Below, piece after piece: positions 12,277 to 22,998 of a stretch of DNA of 64,000 nt. This stretch comes from Linnemannia schmuckeri (lineage: Eukaryota; Mortierellomycota; Mortierellomycetes; Mortierellales; Mortierellaceae): the NCBI GenBank assembly GCA_029449235.1, contig JANATG010000010.1, positions 930,001 to 994,000 on the forward strand. Direction: 5' to 3'. A program made the position numbers and the translations under genes. Below the pieces are notes generated by a model. The model worked only from the letters and a program-made list of their open reading frames with translations. It did not search any database and was not told the DNA's origin. The first letter of the stretch is position 1; every line of letters begins with the position of its first letter.

Positions 12277-15200
12277 ATGCCAACAGATATGACCGCCAAG
12301 CCTGACCAATATTACAACCAGTATTACCCTCAACACCAGGACCAACAACAGTATCATTATTATCAACCAAAGCAACAACAACAATTCCCATTTCACGGCA
12401 AGACTCCTGTTTATACCCTCTATCCCGATATCCTTCAGAAGCCCTCTGTCGCCCAGATCCCGCCCTTTTCGCATAAGCAGTTCCTCCCCGCCAATCACCA
12501 AAAACGCTCCGAGTCCTCCTCTTCCTTGAACAGAAACAATAGCACCAGAACTGCAATCACTATCACCATGGGCGCCTCTTACGATACCACCTCTCAGTCT
12601 TCCTTCTCGTCGACAAAGCCCTCATCCCACCAACATTCTCACAACCACCAACAGCACCGCACGGACTCTAACTTGGGCTATTCTCAGCAGCAGCAACAGC
12701 AACAGGAGCAACAACAGAAGAATTCTCCTCGGACAGGAGGACATCCTACCTCGTCTGCCAAGGGTATCCCAGCTTCTCCGATCTTGCCCTCGAGTCCAGC
12801 ATCCATGGGATACGTCACCGCCAACAAGAGCACCGCTCGAATGACCAAAGTAGATGAGGCTCAATCGAGAAGTCGTGCAAAGACCGTTGGCGAGGGACAA
12901 CCTCGTTACGACCAGTCTCAATATCAGCAACCACGAACAATCCCAACAGTAACTCCTACTACTACAGCAGCAGCAAAAGAGCAATCGGCACCAGCACTAT
13001 CACCTCGTGCTCATGGACAACAAACACAGGCACACTATGGAGGGCCCGTCCCTCGACCTAGGGCGGCGTCTGCTGCCGCTCAGACTCACAACGCCAAAAG
13101 CCAAGGGTATGGACAAGGACAACAACAACACGTTCAGTCTCAAGGACAAGCATATGGCCAAGGCCAAGGGCAAGGACTAGGCACCATGAAACAATCTCCG
13201 CCCATGGGCTCTGGAGGTTTCGCACCCGGGTCTCCGTCTTCTCCTTCGTCGCACTCCTTCACACAAAACTCGAGAGCCTCGCCCTCCTCTAAAACGGCAT
13301 TGTCACCGCCGCTGCCCAAGCAAGGATCAGCAGCTTCTTTTTCTTCGCTCCCTTCGCCAACAATGTCTGATAAACCATCCTTGTTGACGGTGATTCCTTC
13401 TGCCTCCCTTGCCCTGTCATTCGATCAAGACTCGGATCTCGATTACCCACACGACCAAGAAAAGCACCAACAACAAGCACTAGAATACCAACGACGATTG
13501 CAGCAGAAGCCACCGCCAAAACAAGGAGAGGACGGGTCGGATGATGATAGTGACTCGGGATCGGTGATGTCGTACCGGAGGTCTATCCATCGGTTGTCCA
13601 TGACCTATAAGGGCCGACCAGGAGTGCCCAACATAAGTTTGTTTTCGTCCAACCAACGGTCGAACGTGATCCATCATGACCGTTCTGCATCGGGATCCAG
13701 CGAATTGTCAAACTCACAAATGATGATCAAGGATCAGCGGGAAGCAAGGCTACAACATCAACAGCAGCAGCCACCTCAGCAGCAGCAATCTCAGCACCAA
13801 CAGCACCCGCACAACTACTCTGCTAGAGGCAACACCAACGCAGGATACACCAAGCAGGAGCCATATGGCTCAGGATCGTCTTTAGCGTCAATTGATCAGC
13901 GTCCTCGTCAGGAGGATGGTCGGCCAGTCATGGTCCGAGCGAACACTAGTCAATCTCCGCCCTCACAACGGCCCCGAGACATTCATATCCCAGAACGCAG
14001 TTCATCAGCCGATACGCTCCATTATCGCAGCAAGAGTGAAGGCCGGCCTGGACAGTCGACAGCAACGACAGCTTATGGTCAACAAACCTATCACCAACAC
14101 CACCCTATGCCTGCGTCACCATCCTTACCCAGCAGATATCAGATGGACCCTCGGCCAAGTCATGAGAGCTCGCACAGTCAAAGAGCTTACCAACAACTCG
14201 ACCCACGGTCTAGTCATGAGAGCTCTCAGAGTCAGCGTCCTCAACATTTGCAGGTCTCGCCGATAAGTCCGCGGGCGGGACGTGCCCCTGGAGGATACGG
14301 ACCTGGTCCTGAGCCTACTCGGAATGGAGGTCCCCTGTCCCCCGGCGTGAACGGAGGATCAAGCTACTCTCAAAACCCAGGACGGTCTGGTGGTGGTGGT
14401 GGTGGTGGCGGCGGCAATGGTGGCGGCAACGGAGGTGCATCTCATCATCCTCTTCCAACATCCTCCCGCGGGCCGGTAGGGTATGGACACGGAGCCACTG
14501 CAGGCCCTGGTGGCGCGACAGGAGGAGTAGGAGGACCCATCAAGCTTCATCCTGCACACCATCTCCCAAGTAACGGTTATGTCCGTCCGGAAGAAGCTTT
14601 TGGACCGTCGAACCCGATGCCCGAAAAGGCCGAAGACTATGTCAGACAGGGTATTGAATTTCACGAGATTGGTGAGATTTCCAAGGCGACACAGTACTTC
14701 CGTTCTGCAGCTGAGATGGGAGACCCCGTTGGCATGTTGATGTATGGTCTTTCTGTCCGTCACGGATGGGGTTGTAAAGCTAACCGACAGCTGGCCTTCC
14801 AGTACCTCCAAAAGAGTGCAGAGCATGCGGTGGGTGATCTCAAGTCGACAGACTCGTTTGCGAGCAAGGCGGCCAAGGGCGAGTTGGTGTTGGCGATCTA
14901 TGAGCTCGGCATCTGTTTCAGACATGGATGGGGTGCCGAGAAGAACAAGAAGACTGCCGCCTACTACTTTGAAATCGCCGCCAACCTCGTAAGTTCATTT
15001 TTCTCATTATCTTTCGCTCCATGCTTTCTTTTTTTTTTTTTTTTTTTGGTGGCGTGTCTTCTGCTAACATGTGTATGGTTCCCATTTGGAAAATGATAGG
15101 GTGATCCGGATGCGCAGAACGATCTGGCGTGGTGCTACTACCACGGCGTGGGTGTCAAGAAGGACATGTACAAGTCTGCAAAGTACTACCGTCTAGCGGC

Positions 15201-15324
15201 TGCTCAGGGCATGTCGACCATGGGTAACTCGTGGATCTGGAAGGACAAGTATGGTGGCCCCACCAGTCCTACCACCCCAGACAAGAGCCACTACCACCAC
15301 CACACCCTCGCCGCCCTTGGATAA
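12277..15324 (+). CDS. Sel1-repeat protein with long disordered N-terminus (978 aa)
   Basis: Two exons: 12277-14988 and 15100-15324, phase-0 GT-AG intron of 111 nt. The start is ATG at 12277 (MPTDMTAKPDQYYNQ) or the next Met at 12289; 202 further open codons upstream look like translated leader. Residues 1 to about 780 are disordered and rich in Gln, Ser, Pro and Gly, with a poly-Gly run near 705-720. Residues about 785-955 hold Sel1-like (TPR-like) repeats: a short-helix unit AEDYVRQGIEFHEIGEISKA, then YGLSVRHGWGCKANRQLAF, YELGICFRHGWGAEKNKKTA and AWCYYHGVGVKKDMYKSAKY. Sel1 repeats are protein-interaction scaffolds. Fungal relatives with this architecture include Skt5/Chs4-type chitin synthase activators and Dsf2-like proteins. 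Which one this matches cannot be decided by eye. Confidence 0.85.
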
Positions 15325-15942
15325 CTCTCTATCTCCCTTTATCTCTCACTTTCATCAACGACAAAAAAAAACAACAACAAAACAACAACCACAACGAAAC
15401 GACGCGTTTTCTTCCCCAGCTAAAGAGTTTACGATTCACTTCTTTTGGTCTGGTCACGGGAAAGAAACAAAGCACTTTCAAGATACGACGACTTTAACGA
15501 CTACTTTTTTTTTTTCACGGAACGCGACACAAGCTTGATGATAATGACATTCCCCCTCCTCTCCTCTCCTTCTCCGCTCTCGACATTTTTTTCACTTCTT
15601 TGCCGTGTTATATTGTTTTGATTCCGTTTCGTAGAAAAACCACCCCTAACTAGATGTACATTAAAGCGCGTTTTTTTTTCATGTTTAAGAACAGTCAAAT
15701 TCTCTTAGGTCATCGGGGACGTCTATGAAACGTTCAGAAAGAGCTTAAGCCTCTCTACTACCACAACCAATGTTTGGCCCAGTTTTGAAATGAATTGGTG
15801 TATATTTTTAATGTCATTTTTGAACTTGGGGTTCCTTTGCTGTCTTTTTGTTCTACTTTGGTCGTCCTACAAATCTTTGCTGTAAGACCCTCCTCTCGCT
15901 TGCCCATACTTCTGTTCGTTCTAACAAACAAATCCTTTAATT
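15325..15942. other. Convergent intergenic region
   Basis: 3' flanks of the Sel1-repeat gene and the AP-1 mu gene. AT-rich with T homopolymers; an ATTAAA-type polyadenylation-like signal is near 15659. No gene seen. Confidence 0.6.
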
Positions 15943-16641
15943 TTAGATGGGTGCCATCTTGGAGGCCTTAATGCTGTCTGGCATTCTCATCTGGTAATCG
16001 CCGTTCTGTGTAATGTAGCGGACCCATGGCAGCGCTGCATATCCCGAACGTTCCTGAATCTTGAGGTATCGGACCTGGATTCCTGATGTTGTGAAGTAAG
16101 GGATTTCGAACTTGATTGACATTGGAGGCTTCTTATCCGCATCCTCCACTATTAATATCCACGAAAATAAGAGGCGTGTTAGGTAATTAATTCCTCCAGA
16201 AAGACGAAATCAACACTTCAACGAATTCGTACAACGGTTCAAGGCACTCACAGTTCTTGACAGATGGAAGACCAAAGTGTGCTCGCATCGAAAACTCTTT
16301 GCCGCCCTGGAACTGTTTGATCTTCCAAATGACACAGGCCTTCTCGGGGACGTATTGTACGGATCCAATTCCGCTCTAAGCAAAAAGAATCAAAATTTGT
16401 CACAGATTAGATCCATCTTTCCGTGCTTGTTGAAGAAATGAAAGTTTTCCAGGGCTGATCCTTGTCCAGATATGTGTGCGATCCTTACTCTGAATTTTGG
16501 TGAATCCGCATCCTCAGGGACAGGAATATGGATCTCGACGTTGTTCGCTGATGAACGGCGCTTGAACTGAGCTCTGGCCTATAGTTCCATGAACATCAGC
16601 AAAAAAAAAAAAAAGTCAGTCCATCACATCTGCAAATTTCC

Positions 16642-16673
<32 letters not shown>

Positions 16674-18137
16674 GCCGCGCATTTTCGAAATTTGTCGCTG
16701 AAAGATCCAAATGATACGTACGCGAATAAGGTACTCGACTCTGCTTCCTGTGTAGTTCTCGACAAGAGCCTCGACCCAGATCAAAGGTTTGACCTGAGTG
16801 TTGAGACGGTAGGTCATCAAGTCAAACTCGCCATCTGGAGGGATGAAGGAGATTGTTCTGTCGTTCTCAAACTTTGAAAGGCGCACACACTGATGAAACT
16901 TGACATCCTCCATCTCAATCGACTTGCCCTTCGTAGGCGCTATATGGTCATTGAAAGCGAAGATAAGTTAGCGAGAAGGGTAAGTACGCGAGTGTCACTC
17001 CAAAATATCGAGGATCACAATCGTCAGTATCATACTACAAAACGTGAAATAAATAGCAAAAGGAGCAACTTACAGCGTCCGGTGCTCTCGAACATGACCT
17101 TGTCGTTCAATCCAAGTCTCAGCTCTGGCATGCCTGACAAAAAGACCTTCATCTTGACAGCGCCCAAAATCTCACTCCTCAACACATTTCCGTTGGCATT
17201 GACCAACAAGTTCACAGACTCGACCACATCCAGGAAAACCTCATTCTTGCGATACCGGATGCCCTCTGAGCGCCACGAGACGGCATTGGTGACGGCCATG
17301 GGAGGGCGGACCTGGACCTCGAGCTTGTAGGCGTCCTGAGTGATGTACTCCTGAAGAATCTTGGACTCTGTCGTCTGAGGGTATCCAAAGTCCATCATCT
17401 CGTCCAGCAACTCGTAAATGATCACAAAGTTGTCCCGGATCGACTCCTCCTCAAGCTCCTTGAAGTACTCTGTCAAGACCTCGGCAATCGTGTGCAAGAA
17501 GAGCATCACTGTCGTCGCATTTGAGTTCTTGCGCGTGATTGCCAACACTAATACACGGGAAACCAAAGAGTAGAGAAAGTTGTTAGAGAACGCGGTGAAG
17601 CAACTTGTAACAGACATGTTCGTTATACGATACAAACATGCATGTCGGTGATAGTAGTAGGAAGCGTTGGTTAGCTGAAAACGAGTCCTCTTGGACTTCT
17701 GTGTCCTTTCCTTATCGTGCCATCCATCATCTCTCACAAAACAACCCATCTGCTTTCTCCTGCCACCGACGCCTGCAACTTCCTGGTTGAATGTCTAAAA
17801 GCACCGCCGACATACACGATGCCGCAAACGACACCCTCTTCCTCCAGATGATGATGACCTTCCTGTCAAAAAGTCGTACTAATAAAAGGGAAGTAAGAGA
17901 AGGAACTAAAAAGACAAAGGTTGACTTACAGAAGAGGTTGTTGTGTCGAATGTAGAGGTAGTTGATGCCGTCGTCAGTGAAGCATGGTGCTGGTGCCTGG
18001 CTATCTTCTTCGGCCTCGAGGACCAGGGGCAAGAACTTCTCGACGGCAGACATGGGAATGTCGCCGCGGTAGTTTCGCGAAATCAGGACCTTTCCCTTGA
18101 GATCCAGGATGAAGATGGCGGACACTGCGGATGCCAT
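15943..18137 (-). CDS. APM1: AP-1 clathrin adaptor complex subunit mu (439 aa)
   Basis: Six exons: 18137-17930, 17547-17074, 16939-16722, 16578-16489, 16375-16252, 16148-15943; all introns GT-AG, and the sum is exactly 440 codons including the stop. The N-terminal longin-like domain reads MASAVSAIFILDLKGKVLI and continues through LLAITRKNSNATT. The mu-homology domain covers about residues 165-437, with FHQCVRLSKFENDRTISFIP, EYFKELEEESIRDNFV in the linker half, and the C-terminal FEIPYFTTSGIQVRYLKI and WVRYITQNGDYQMR motifs. The length matches AP-1 mu of other eukaryotes. The subunit binds tyrosine-based sorting signals at the trans-Golgi network and endosomes and acts with the gamma, beta and sigma chains. 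It is transcribed convergently with the Sel1-repeat gene. Confidence 0.96.
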
Positions 18138-18889
18138 TGCTGAAGTTGTCCTTTTGGTGTGTGGTGCTGGTTGTTGTGGGTGGGTGTCCGCAAAAGTCGA
18201 TGAGGTCTTCTCTGCTCCTGATTGACGGTGTGTGAAAAGAGAGAGAGAGAGAAGGGCGATGTAGAGTCAAGAAGAAGAGAAGAGGAACTGAGAGTGAAGT
18301 GAGAGCAAAAGAGATGAGAGGAGGACGGACGAACGAACGAATAGTGACTGGGTGTGCCTGTCTTACCTTCTGTCTGGATGTTGCACGACTCCTCTCTCTC
18401 TCTGTGACGTGGTCTTTTCTGGTGCTAGATACGGTAAATTCAAAAAAAGGAGGGAACAAAGGCATAGAGAAAAAAACGATAGGGCGCCTTGAATTACAGA
18501 CAAACAACACGATCCACAACTTTGACAATTAAACTGGATCACTCCAAGAGCGACAAGCATACAACAACTACCGATCCGATACAAAGAGGCGATCTCGCTG
18601 TTCAACTGCTCTCATTCTCTCCAACCACTGCGCACATATGTATCTACCACTGCATCTATCTACCATTTCACCGCAAGCCATAAGAAAGACGCGCTTATAA
18701 CATTTTCAGCATAGAAATGACGTGTCAAAAACAGTTGATTTTATTTTTTTGAAAAGGACTGATTGAAAACAGATCGCCCGTTCTTCATGTCAGTCGGCAG
18801 CCTAGTTGTTCAATGGTCAGGATTATATGGAGTCAGAGGGTGTACTGTGAAGGGAAATGAACGAGAATGATCCACCCATCCTTCACCAT
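18138..18889. other. Intergenic, upstream of AP-1 mu
   Basis: 5' flank of AP-1 mu and 3' flank of the 193-aa secreted-protein gene. A GAGA run lies at 18239-18251. No gene seen. Confidence 0.6.
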
Positions 18890-19471
18890 CTAATAGTAGA
18901 TGGGACGGCGCCAGCCCCAGGGACGACCCCAAGGACCCCAAGGACGACCCCAGCGACCGCGCCAGCCTCCCCAACCGTGGTAGCGACCATAGCGACCATA
19001 CCACCAGGGCGCAAACTTGCTCTCATCATCATCATCATCATCCTCATCAATCAAGGTCGACGAGCCTTCGTGCTTGAACTGACCGGCCTCGAGCTCGGCA
19101 TTGACCAAGTTCTTGGCCTTGTCAGCCTTGGCGACCTGGAACGAGGCCTCCTTGGCGGTGGTCGAGATCAGGTGAGGGGCAATGCTGGCGTGATCGGGCT
19201 GATTCTCGGTGCCATAGTGAACGACCTGGCTGGGCATGTGGCCGGTACCCATGTTGAGGTTTCCGTAGTTGATGGGCGCCTTCTCAGTGTTGAGGGTCGA
19301 GGAGAAGGCCGAGGGGGTTGAGAGACCGCCGAGCTGGAGCTTATCGATCTTGGCGTCGAGCTTCGAGCCGGGCGAGAGCAGGGCCGAGGGATTCTCGCCA
19401 TAGGCGACCAGGGGGACGGCCGAGACTGCGGTGGCGGCGAGGGCAGCGCCAATAGCAACGAAGGACTTCAT
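18890..19471 (-). CDS. Small secreted protein with Trp/Gly/Arg-rich tail (193 aa), unknown function
   Basis: Single exon. The first 18 residues (MKSFVAIGAALAATAVSA) are a clear signal peptide. The middle carries the segment LQLGGLSTPSAFSSTLN...PINYGNLN (about residues 45-72), which is shared with the divergently transcribed secreted protein at 20044-20568. An acidic run of Asp/Glu (about 143-150) is followed by a basic aromatic tail built from WGG, GRWGR, PWG and RYGRY units and ending PIYY. No catalytic motif and no cysteine pairs are visible, and I do not recognise the family. The opposite-charge blocks could interact with each other or with cell-wall polymers (inference). A TATA box lies about 115-125 nt upstream. 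Confidence 0.82.
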   Translation of the reverse strand: MKSFVAIGAALAATAVSAVPLVAYGENPSALLSPGSKLDAKIDKLQLGGLSTPSAFSSTLNTEKAPINYGNLNMGTGHMPSQVVHYGTENQPDHASIAPHLISTTAKEASFQVAKADKAKNLVNAELEAGQFKHEGSSTLIDEDDDDDDESKFAPWWYGRYGRYHGWGGWRGRWGRPWGPWGRPWGWRRPIYY

Positions 19472-19584
19472 GGATTGGGAGTGAGGCTTTTTTGTTGTAG
19501 GTGCTAGGGGGAAGAGCGTGTGTTGTGAGTGAGGATGAAGAGAAAAGCGAGGATGGAGAACAACTTTTGCGGCGCGAAGGGATG

Positions 19585-19594
19585 TTATTTATAG
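19585..19594 (-). promoter_or_regulatory. TATA box of the 193-aa secreted-protein gene
   Basis: CTATAAATAA read on the minus strand, 114 nt upstream of the ATG at 19471. Confidence 0.6.
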
Positions 19595-19985
19595 GCAGTT
19601 ATCACCTTCATACCGCCTGTAGTTGCTCGTTGCCGTATTGTCGTTTCGCACAGTACCAAGATTGCAGTTGTTGTTGTTTGGTGTCAAGTTAAACCATGGT
19701 CAAACTATTCGACAGACTACGGAAAAAGTCTGTTTGGCACTTGATGAGAAAAGTGCGTGATTTCCCGGGGATGGCGTAGATTGATAGGAAACCAAGGAGC
19801 GCGTTTGTTTAGAAAGAGAGAGAAGTGATGGGTCGGAGGTGCTTCGTAGGAATACCATGCATCATCATCATTTCTTGCGACAATCAAACCGCCGATCATC
19901 CACTCTGATTTTTTCCTCTCACCTAAACAAAACCCTCCGACGCGTTACCCGCCATGGACTGTACAAAGCCTATTCATAGCTCCTT

Positions 19986-19992
19986 CTATAAG
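19986..19992 (+). promoter_or_regulatory. TATA-like element of the 174-aa secreted-protein gene
   Basis: CTATAAG on the plus strand, 52 nt upstream of the ATG at 20044. Confidence 0.5.
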
Positions 19993-20043
19993 ACTAGCAT
20001 ACAACTACCCACCTAACAACAACCCCAATATATCTCATCCAAT

Positions 20044-20568
20044 ATGCTCTCCACCTTTACCCCCGCATTTCTGGCCATACTCTTGATCAGCTTGTCCTCT
20101 TCAACTCTGGCTCTAACTCTTCCAAGACTCACCCCTCGCGACGACTCGCAACCCAGACCCCCTATCTCCATTGGCGCGTCCTTCGAAACCTACGCCGCTC
20201 ACCCAAAGCTCTTCATCACACCAACAGCACCGCCTTCCGAGTCCGAGACCGAGACCACCCACCACGACGACGACGAAGGCCTGGCCCACCGACCAATGTT
20301 CCAAGTGACAAGGCCCCAATTCGAAGACATCCTCCGCCAGACCCTCCACATCGATTTCCGCCTCCAGGTCGTCTCTGACCCTGTCAACAAGGACAAAAAT
20401 GACGACGAGGATGAGAATGGAAGTGAAGGACGCGAAGTACTAGGCGAGATCCCAGTACAGATCACCATCCACAACCTCCGTCTCGGCGGACTCTCAGCTC
20501 CCCAGGTTCATTCCCAGATCTTGAACGAGCAACGCGATCCTGTTAACTATAGCAACATCCGTACTTGA
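20044..20568 (+). CDS. Small secreted protein sharing a motif with its divergent neighbour (174 aa)
   Basis: Single exon. The N-terminal 23 residues form a signal peptide (hydrophobic FLAILLISL core, cleavage after ALA likely). A Pro/Glu/Thr-rich stretch with a HHDDD patch follows, then FEDILRQTLHIDFRLQV and an acidic run. The C-terminal 31 residues carry LRLGGLSAPQVHSQILN...PVNYSNI, matching the segment in the divergent 193-aa protein. Here the motif ends the protein, whereas the neighbour continues into a Trp/Gly/Arg tail. No known domain is recognised. The arrangement suggests an old duplication followed by divergence, or a shared processing or assembly motif. Confidence 0.8.
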   Translation: MLSTFTPAFLAILLISLSSSTLALTLPRLTPRDDSQPRPPISIGASFETYAAHPKLFITPTAPPSESETETTHHDDDEGLAHRPMFQVTRPQFEDILRQTLHIDFRLQVVSDPVNKDKNDDEDENGSEGREVLGEIPVQITIHNLRLGGLSAPQVHSQILNEQRDPVNYSNIRT

Positions 20569-21132
20569 TCTTTTTTCCTCCTTCATACTTCCGCTTCTTC
20601 CTTGCTCTCTCTTCCTTCTTCCACGCAATGTGGCTTCTGGGGGGGGGGGTTGCTTTGTTTTGTTTTGTTTTGTGTCTTTGGACCTTCAATTGTCTAGGTT
20701 TCCCTTTCCTATCTACCTACCCAGCCAACACGTGGGAAAATAGAGTTTTTGGAATGACTGACTGCAGCTTGTTTTTTCATGCAAAACAAAAAAAAAATGG
20801 TGTGAGAAATAAAAAAAACCAAGCTTATGTGAACCATGACTAACAACAATGCGTTTTGACGTCTCCATATCTCTCCTGCACACGCTTATGTTTTGGGGGA
20901 GTAAGCTTGCTTGAGAAATGACAGCGATAATGGGTGAAGGTTTTTATTAAATATGTGCTAGTTCTATTATGATTATGGCAGTACGGGTATATGAAAAAAA
21001 AGTGGATAAGCGTTGCAATGGGCCACCAAAGTTGATCGACAAGCATGACAATTAAAGAAAATAAAAAGGAACTGTATAACGAGAAGAAAAAAAGAAAAAA
21101 AAAGAAAAAGAGAGAGAACCAAGAGAAGAGGC
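20569..21132. other. Convergent intergenic region
   Basis: AT-rich 3' flanks of the 174-aa secreted-protein gene and the 621-aa gene. It includes a G9 run near 20641 and TTTTG repeats. No gene seen. Confidence 0.6.
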
Positions 21133-22998
21133 TTACTCCTGGGCCATGCTGACAAGAGGCTCCAAATCAGATCCCTTGCCGCCCAAAAACCCAATACCAC
21201 CATTCGACTGATGGTTGTGATGATGATGGTGGTTACCATACTTCTGGGTCGCACTCCTCCACAAACGAAGAAGCTTGTTCCCAGACTTGGTCTTTGGCTC
21301 TTCAACCATCGGGCCCTGACCAGCCTGCATCCTTCTCGGGACATTAGACGATGGGGAAGAAGGAGAGGTGGACTGGACAGGCATACTCAGGTTGCGGCGG
21401 TGTCGGCTGGTAGTGGAAGACAGAGGATCATCAGCAGACGACGATGGTGATGGTAACGAGGTGGAGGACAATCTAGGTGGCGGTGTTGCTGACTTTTTTC
21501 GAGTCGCTTGGATGTGGCGGTGCGCTGACGAAGAAGGGGACGAGGACGAGGACAAAGGCGACGATGTTGAGAGCACCGTGGAACCACCAGACAGAATGGG
21601 CTCGGATATTGGGCGACGAACCGCGATCGGGGTCGAGGCGGAGGCGGAGGCTGAGGCCGACTGCTTCTGCTGCTGTGGTTCGGTAACCATAATAGTAGGA
21701 ATGTCAAGGCGAGTAAACAGCATTCGGGCCAGCTTGGTGTCATGAGGATCTCCCTGCTTCTCAGTCTCGGCAGACGACGACAAAGATGACGGAGGTTGAT
21801 GTGGAGGTGGTGGCGGCGTGACATCCCTCCAAGGCTCGGGCTCCTTGAACGAGACCATTTTGACACACTTGCCGCTATTAGGCTTTTTCATAGGTGCTGG
21901 CGAGGAAGTAAGGGGCGAAAGCATCGATCCCTCCTCTTGGCCCTGGTCAGGCGATGAGGATAAGGAGTGGATGCGCGCTCGGGGCTGGGGTTGCGGTCGA
22001 TACTGATAGAATCGCTTCTCGCTCAGTCCGGTCTTGTCCTCCTCTCGAGGTCTTGGAACCTCGTCGCGCATATGGAACACCATCCGGCACTTGGGTGGGA
22101 TCGCATACTTATTGTTGTTGATGTTGTCGACGATACACGATGTTGGTGGAGAAGACGAGGCGGATCGACGATAGGACGCCAGGCCATCCTCGGATGAGTG
22201 CCGTCGCTGCTCTCGCTCTGCAACTCTGTCTTTAGCGGACTTTTGTCTGGTCAGGGTCTGCATAATTGGATTGGATGAGTAGTTGTTGTTGATGACAGTT
22301 GAAGTTACGGTGCAGGCTGTGGCAGTCTTGTTGTTGGTGATGGTGGTTGTGTGGGGTACAGGGGAGGAGTTAGCTAAGCTCGTAAGGGTCTGGATTACCT
22401 TCGAGGAAGTAGGCGATGCAATTGGTGTATCTCGGTTATCGTCTGTTGTCATCATAGCTGTTGTTGTTGTTGATGTTGTTGATACCTCTAAGACAGAATG
22501 ATGCTGTGGTAGGCGTTCCTCCTGCACTGGCGGCAAATCGGATCCTTGGTGTTGTTGCGATTGTTGCGGTTGTTGCTTACTAGTTACATTATTGTTTATT
22601 GACGCCCATCTTTGGCGTTGTTGTTTGAGGCTACTGTCTCTGCTAAGAGGTCGCTCTCTTTTGGGTTTAGGCGTCGTCGTTTCTGTGTTGCCATTGATTT
22701 TGCTATCATTATCGTCTTCGAATGAGCTGAAGGGGCTGTAGGTTGAAAACGAAGAGGCTGAAGGTGCAGAAGATGAGAGACAGTCTAAGGAGGTCTTGTA
22801 CTTGGCAAGGGCAGAGCGACGGCTTGAAGAAGAGGAGGATGTGGGTGAGGAGGAGGAGTGGTTGTGAGTCGAGATAAATTGTGAGGGAGATGAAGAAGAT
22901 GGATGGCCGGGATTGGATTTGTCGCACTCGAGCGAGAAGCGGCCAGTCGGCGAAGGAATCGGTCGTGGTAGCTGGTATTGTTGTTGTTGAACTGACAT
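21133..22998 (-). CDS. Ser/Pro/Thr-rich low-complexity protein (621 aa), unknown function
   Basis: A single long exon starts MSVQQQQYQLPRP. Most of the protein is disordered: poly-Ser, poly-Pro, NNN and QQ tracts, and many SP/TP dipeptides. Islands of more ordered composition are CRMVFHMRDEVPRPREEDKT with SEKRFYQYRP (about residues 305-335), GKCVKMVSFKEPEPWRDV, and the C-terminal NKLLRLWRSATQKYG followed by a His-rich run. No signal peptide, transmembrane segment or named domain is visible. The basic motifs around Ser (for example PLSRDSSLK, RRHSSED) resemble phosphorylation or 14-3-3 sites, which would suit a signalling or cytoskeletal scaffold; this is speculation. The open frame of 622 codons against a repetitive background, bounded by non-coding flanks, makes the gene itself likely. 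Confidence 0.72.
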   Translation of the reverse strand: MSVQQQQYQLPRPIPSPTGRFSLECDKSNPGHPSSSSPSQFISTHNHSSSSPTSSSSSSRRSALAKYKTSLDCLSSSAPSASSFSTYSPFSSFEDDNDSKINGNTETTTPKPKRERPLSRDSSLKQQRQRWASINNNVTSKQQPQQSQQHQGSDLPPVQEERLPQHHSVLEVSTTSTTTTAMMTTDDNRDTPIASPTSSKVIQTLTSLANSSPVPHTTTITNNKTATACTVTSTVINNNYSSNPIMQTLTRQKSAKDRVAEREQRRHSSEDGLASYRRSASSSPPTSCIVDNINNNKYAIPPKCRMVFHMRDEVPRPREEDKTGLSEKRFYQYRPQPQPRARIHSLSSSPDQGQEEGSMLSPLTSSPAPMKKPNSGKCVKMVSFKEPEPWRDVTPPPPPHQPPSSLSSSAETEKQGDPHDTKLARMLFTRLDIPTIMVTEPQQQKQSASASASASTPIAVRRPISEPILSGGSTVLSTSSPLSSSSSPSSSAHRHIQATRKKSATPPPRLSSTSLPSPSSSADDPLSSTTSRHRRNLSMPVQSTSPSSPSSNVPRRMQAGQGPMVEEPKTKSGNKLLRLWRSATQKYGNHHHHHNHQSNGGIGFLGGKGSDLEPLVSMAQE

